DNA of 51,564 bases from NCBI RefSeq assembly GCF_002902285.1, contig NZ_PPRU01000055.1, forward strand, positions 1-51,564, written 5' to 3'. This DNA is from Staphylococcus simulans (GTDB lineage Bacteria; Bacillota; Bacilli; Staphylococcales; Staphylococcaceae). Within the stretch, counting starts at the first letter, position 1. Each line of letters begins with the position of its first letter. The translations under genes were made by a program, and so were the position numbers. Below are positions 48,943 to 51,564 of this stretch, in pieces. The notes under the pieces were generated by a model that saw nothing but the letters and a program-made list of their open reading frames with translations, searched no databases and was not told the origin of the DNA.

Positions 48943-49797
48943 ATGAAAATAAAATACATACTGTTATTGACGTTATCTACAGTACTGCTCGCAGGTTGCG
49001 ATTATTCAAAGAGTGAAAACCGCAATGGTTTCTTCTTTAATACTTTCGCAAAACCAATGGACAATTTACTACATTGGCTTGGTCATAATTTAAACGATAA
49101 CTATGGTCTCGCAATTATCGTTATTGTATTAGCCATTCGCTTAGTTATGTTGCCGTTTATGTTAAGCCAAACTAAGAACGGTCAAATCATGCGTAAGGTT
49201 ATGGATATTGCGAAACCCGAGATGAAAGAAGTACAAGAAAAAGTTAAACGTGCACGTACACAAGAAGAAAAAATGGAAGCGCAACAAGAATTAATGGCTG
49301 TTTATAAAAAGTACGACATGAATCCAATGAAGAGTATGCTTGGCTGTCTGCCAATCTTAATTCAAATGCCTGTACTCTTTAGTTTATATGTCTCATTAAA
49401 ATGGCCTTCACATGGCGGTATCACAGATCATCCTCACTTCTTATGGTTCAAACTGACAGAACCTGATGTTTGGATTACAATCATCGCCGGTGCCCTTTAC
49501 TTCTTACAATCACTTGTCAGCATTGAAAATATGCCGAAAGAACAGCGTCAAATGGGTTACATGATGATGATTATCTCACCTATCTTCATCATTTATATCT
49601 CATTCACTTCAGCTGCGGCATTAGGTCTTTATTGGTCAGTCAGTGCCATCTTTATGATTGTTCAAATGTTCTTTGCGAACAGATACTACAGTAAAGTTGC
49701 GGATGAAGAAGTAGCACGTATTAAGCGCGAACAAGAGAAGAAAGAAGATAAACCTAAAAACACGAAAGTCATTTCTAAGAAGAATAAGAAAAAATAA
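48943..49797 (+). CDS. yidC: Membrane protein insertase YidC (Oxa1 family), lipoprotein form
   Basis: 284 residues. Signal peptide with lipobox LLAGC (Cys19), as in Gram-positive YidC/SpoIIIJ. Five TM helices follow; Arg66 in [10 protein letters not shown] is the conserved groove Arg that handles incoming hydrophobic segments. A cytoplasmic coiled hairpin (about 85-122, rich in Lys/Glu) and [21 protein letters not shown] follow. The C-terminus is a basic tail ([19 protein letters not shown]) able to contact the ribosome. It inserts membrane proteins alone or with SecYEG. It is not next to rpmH/rnpA, so it may be a second paralogue (YidC2-like). Confidence 0.92.
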   Translation: MKIKYILLLTLSTVLLAGCDYSKSENRNGFFFNTFAKPMDNLLHWLGHNLNDNYGLAIIVIVLAIRLVMLPFMLSQTKNGQIMRKVMDIAKPEMKEVQEKVKRARTQEEKMEAQQELMAVYKKYDMNPMKSMLGCLPILIQMPVLFSLYVSLKWPSHGGITDHPHFLWFKLTEPDVWITIIAGALYFLQSLVSIENMPKEQRQMGYMMMIISPIFIIYISFTSAAALGLYWSVSAIFMIVQMFFANRYYSKVADEEVARIKREQEKKEDKPKNTKVISKKNKKK

Positions 49798-49810
49798 GCA
49801 TGATGAATTG

Positions 49811-49840
49811 GCCCGGGAAGTTATTTCCTGGGCTATATTT
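49811..49840 (+). terminator. Terminator of yidC
   Basis: GCCCGGGAA pairs with TTCCTGGGC and is followed by TATATTTATAT. Confidence 0.75.
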
Positions 49841-49846
49841 ATATAA

Positions 49847-49886
49847 CAAAAAGAACGTTTCTATCTGTCGTAAAAACGTTCTTTTT
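49847..49886. terminator. Bidirectional terminator, mainly for the DUF606 gene
   Basis: AAAAAGAACGTTT (49848-49860) pairs perfectly with AAACGTTCTTTTT (49873-49885). Confidence 0.88.
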
Positions 49887-49894
49887 AATATGAA

Positions 49895-50821
49895 TTAGAA
49901 AAATCTTAGTAAGACGATGCCTATGAAGATACATATGATTCCTAAAATCTTACGTACATTAATCTTGTTTTTCTTCGCACCTAAAATGCCGAAGTGATCA
50001 ATTATGACACCCATTAACATTTGACCCAGCATGCCGACAATAGTCGTCAATGCAGCACCTAAATGTGGCATTAAAACAATATTCGCTGTGACAAATACCA
50101 CACCAAGTACCCCACCAATAAAATAAACTGGTTTGATTTTACCTACTTCTGGTTCATAAGTTGATAATTTAAATGAACGATTTACAAACGCTGTAATGAT
50201 AATTAATGCGATTGCCCCTACAGAGAATGAAATTAATGACGCAAATAACGAACTATGTACTTGTTGTCCCAACTGACTATTGATCGCAGTTTGAATCGGT
50301 GGTGCAAACCCAAAGATAAATCCTATGACTAACCATGGTAAGACTTTATTAGCTTTTTCTTCTTTAGGTTGATGTTTAACATAATTCATCACAATGATGC
50401 CAATAAATAACAATAAAACACCAATCAGCTTTAAGAATGTGAATGGTTCTATTTTAGCTCCTAACCAACCAAAGGTATCAATCATCACACCCATAATGAT
50501 TTGACCAGCAATGGTTATAATGACTGTCAATGACGCACCTAGCCTTGGAAACAGTAATAGATTTCCTGTTAAGAATAAGACACCTAATAGTCCTCCAACG
50601 AACCACGTATAATTAAACGATTGACCAGAAAAGAAACTTAATGTGAAGTGACCAGGTGCAATAATCAAGTTTACAATGAATAAAAATAGAGCGCCGACTG
50701 AAAATGAGATTGCTGAAGAATAGAATGATGAATGTGTATAGCGTATTAGTTTTGTATTAATAGAAGTTTGTACAGGAACCACCATCCCTGCAACTAAACC
50801 CAGTAAAAATAAAAACAGCAT
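49895..50821 (-). CDS. DMT-type transporter, fused DUF606 (YdcZ) repeats
   Basis: 308 residues, about ten TM helices in two homologous halves. TSINTKLIRYTHSSFYSSAIS in the first half parallels TAINSQLGQQVHSSLFASLIS in the second. GGLLGVLFLTGNLLLFPRLGA parallels GGVLGVVFVTANIVLMPHLGA, and GQIIMGVMIDTFGWLGAK parallels GQMLMGVIIDHFGILGAK. Single-domain DUF606 proteins are about 150 residues, so this is a fused pair. It is probably a small-molecule exporter or importer; the substrate is unknown. The ATG has GAAGGG upstream. Monocistronic. Confidence 0.87.
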   Translation of the reverse strand: MLFLFLLGLVAGMVVPVQTSINTKLIRYTHSSFYSSAISFSVGALFLFIVNLIIAPGHFTLSFFSGQSFNYTWFVGGLLGVLFLTGNLLLFPRLGASLTVIITIAGQIIMGVMIDTFGWLGAKIEPFTFLKLIGVLLLFIGIIVMNYVKHQPKEEKANKVLPWLVIGFIFGFAPPIQTAINSQLGQQVHSSLFASLISFSVGAIALIIITAFVNRSFKLSTYEPEVGKIKPVYFIGGVLGVVFVTANIVLMPHLGAALTTIVGMLGQMLMGVIIDHFGILGAKKNKINVRKILGIICIFIGIVLLRFF

Positions 50822-50920
50822 GCGCGCCCTTCTTTCCTACAATGATTAAAATAGTATAGCATAACTCAAACCTATTAGAAATCTCTGTTGTGAAATCTTC
50901 AATTGTCTATTTTTCCAACA

Positions 50921-50947
50921 ATTAAAAAAGCTGCCGATGCGGCAGCT
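50921..50947 (-). terminator. Terminator of the 53-residue membrane protein gene
   Basis: Minus strand: AGCTGCCG, loop CAT, CGGCAGCT, then TTTTT. Confidence 0.9.
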
Positions 50948-50961
50948 CCCAATCATTCTTC

Positions 50962-51123
50962 TTATTTACTTACTAATGCTAAAATACCTGCAACAAGTAT
51001 TAAAATACCAGATAAAATTCCGAATAAACCAATGAAAATAAAGTTTAGTACGCCTCCTATAACAAGTAAAACACCCATTAAGACACGTTTTTTATTACTT
51101 AATTCCAATTGCTTTATTGACAA
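50962..51123 (-). CDS. Small membrane protein, 53 residues
   Basis: TTG start at 51121-51123 with AGAGG 4 nt upstream; the translation begins (M)SIKQLELSNKKRVLMG and ends ILILVAGILALVSK. Two Gly-rich hydrophobic helices (about 14-31 and 33-50) follow a basic N-terminus. A strong terminator follows, supporting a real gene. The family is not certain; short staphylococcal membrane proteins of this style (DUF4064-like) exist. Its leader contains the long palindrome at 51134-51220. Confidence 0.6.
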   Translation of the reverse strand: MSIKQLELSNKKRVLMGVLLVIGGVLNFIFIGLFGILSGILILVAGILALVSK

Positions 51124-51133
51124 CGAGCCTCTG

Positions 51134-51220
51134 AACCCTTAACAAACCCAAAACTTGTCGAATGGTCGGCTTAATAGCTCACGCTATGCCGACATTCGTC
51201 TACAAGTTTAGTTAAGGGTT
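51134..51220. repeat. 87-bp imperfect palindrome
   Basis: Arms pair in blocks: AACCCTTAAC/GTTAAGGGTT, AACTTGT/ACAAGTT, GAATG/CATTC, TCGGC/GCCGA, ATAGC/GCTAT, with loop TCAC at 51179-51182. Small bulges (AAACCCAA, G, TTA) interrupt it. It lies directly upstream of the 53-residue gene, and its base (AAGGG) is close to that gene's ribosome binding site. Confidence 0.85.
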
Positions 51221-51297
51221 CTTCTCATTGATCAATAAATTTTCTCGGCATAAAAGCTTGATTTATTTTTGTGCATGCTGTTTCTCTTAAAGATTTT

Positions 51298-51399
51298 TTA
51301 TTTGAACAACATAAAAATTTGATAGATAACTAAAATTACCAAGACTACATAGACATACTTACTAGATAAAAAATTCTCTAAGGCTTCTCTAAATTTCAT
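51298..51399 (-). CDS. Small single-TM protein, 33 residues
   Basis: ATG preceded by TGGAGA (12 nt spacing). Sequence starts MKFREALENFLSSKYVYVVL and ends VILVIYQIFMLFK. A short amphipathic N-terminus is followed by one TM helix (about 15-31). This is the shape of many membrane micropeptides and type I toxins; no antitoxin RNA can be shown here. Family not recognised. Confidence 0.5.
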   Translation of the reverse strand: MKFREALENFLSSKYVYVVLVILVIYQIFMLFK

Positions 51400-51564
51400 G
51401 AATATATCTCCATTCTTTTTAACAAAGTTTATCGCAAGACTAACAAAAACTTTCAATGCTTTTATTTTTAATTTTAAGGGAAATTTTGAAGTTTCGTAAG
51501 ATATTTATATAGTTTTGTATCCAAAATTCTTTATTGGCTCTTAAAACGTAAATGAGAGATAAAT

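Overview
The window reads as a low-GC Firmicute chromosome and almost certainly a Staphylococcus. Two surface proteins carry the staphylococcal YSIRK signal, one ends in a visible LPETG sortase anchor, and the ald-tdcB-permease cluster, the TenA, YidC and BCCT genes and an OpuCC-like lipoprotein look staphylococcal. The species cannot be fixed from this alone; the carnosus/simulans group is a guess.

Left third (1-22.9 kb): two giant YSIRK adhesin genes on the minus strand flank a methionine import operon. The first (edge to 7888) has a unique N-terminal domain and about 22 Rib/alpha-like repeats of about 85 residues, and runs off the window. Then come an alpha/beta hydrolase and metNIQ behind a complete SAM (S-box) riboswitch with its own terminator and promoter. 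The second giant gene (12106-22884, 3592 residues) is the most striking item: about 61 short beta-type units ending in FSDG...PKG, joined by collagen-like Gly-X-Y stretches, then a cysteine cluster, a Pro-rich 10-copy hexapeptide wall spacer and LPETG.

Middle (23-39 kb), mostly minus strand: a lipoprotein of the DUF4015 glycosidase-like family; an AlkA-type DNA glycosylase (plus strand) with a SigB-like promoter; a Dcu C4-dicarboxylate carrier; a large KatE-type catalase, also with a SigB-like promoter; the amino-acid catabolic operon ald-tdcB-permease with a Rex/ArcR-like palindrome and a cre-like site upstream; a PIN (DUF4411) gene whose Xre partner appears frameshifted; a DUF1445 protein; a 14-TM-type MFS exporter; and a membrane-anchored glutamate-synthase-domain protein.

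Right part (39-51.5 kb): an SDR oxidoreductase, several small or hypothetical genes, a lipoprotein, the pair tenA-adc, a BCCT osmolyte transporter, an orphan opuCC-like binding protein, a membrane protein, YidC and a DUF606 transporter. Four very small genes are visible: a PSM-like 34-residue peptide, an Arg-rich 32-residue peptide, and two small membrane proteins at the right end separated by a long imperfect palindrome.

Functionally this is an accessory and stress/nutrition segment: surface adhesion, methionine and osmolyte uptake, peroxide and alkylation defence, and amino-acid fermentation. No tRNA, rRNA, CRISPR array, insertion sequence or prophage was recognised.
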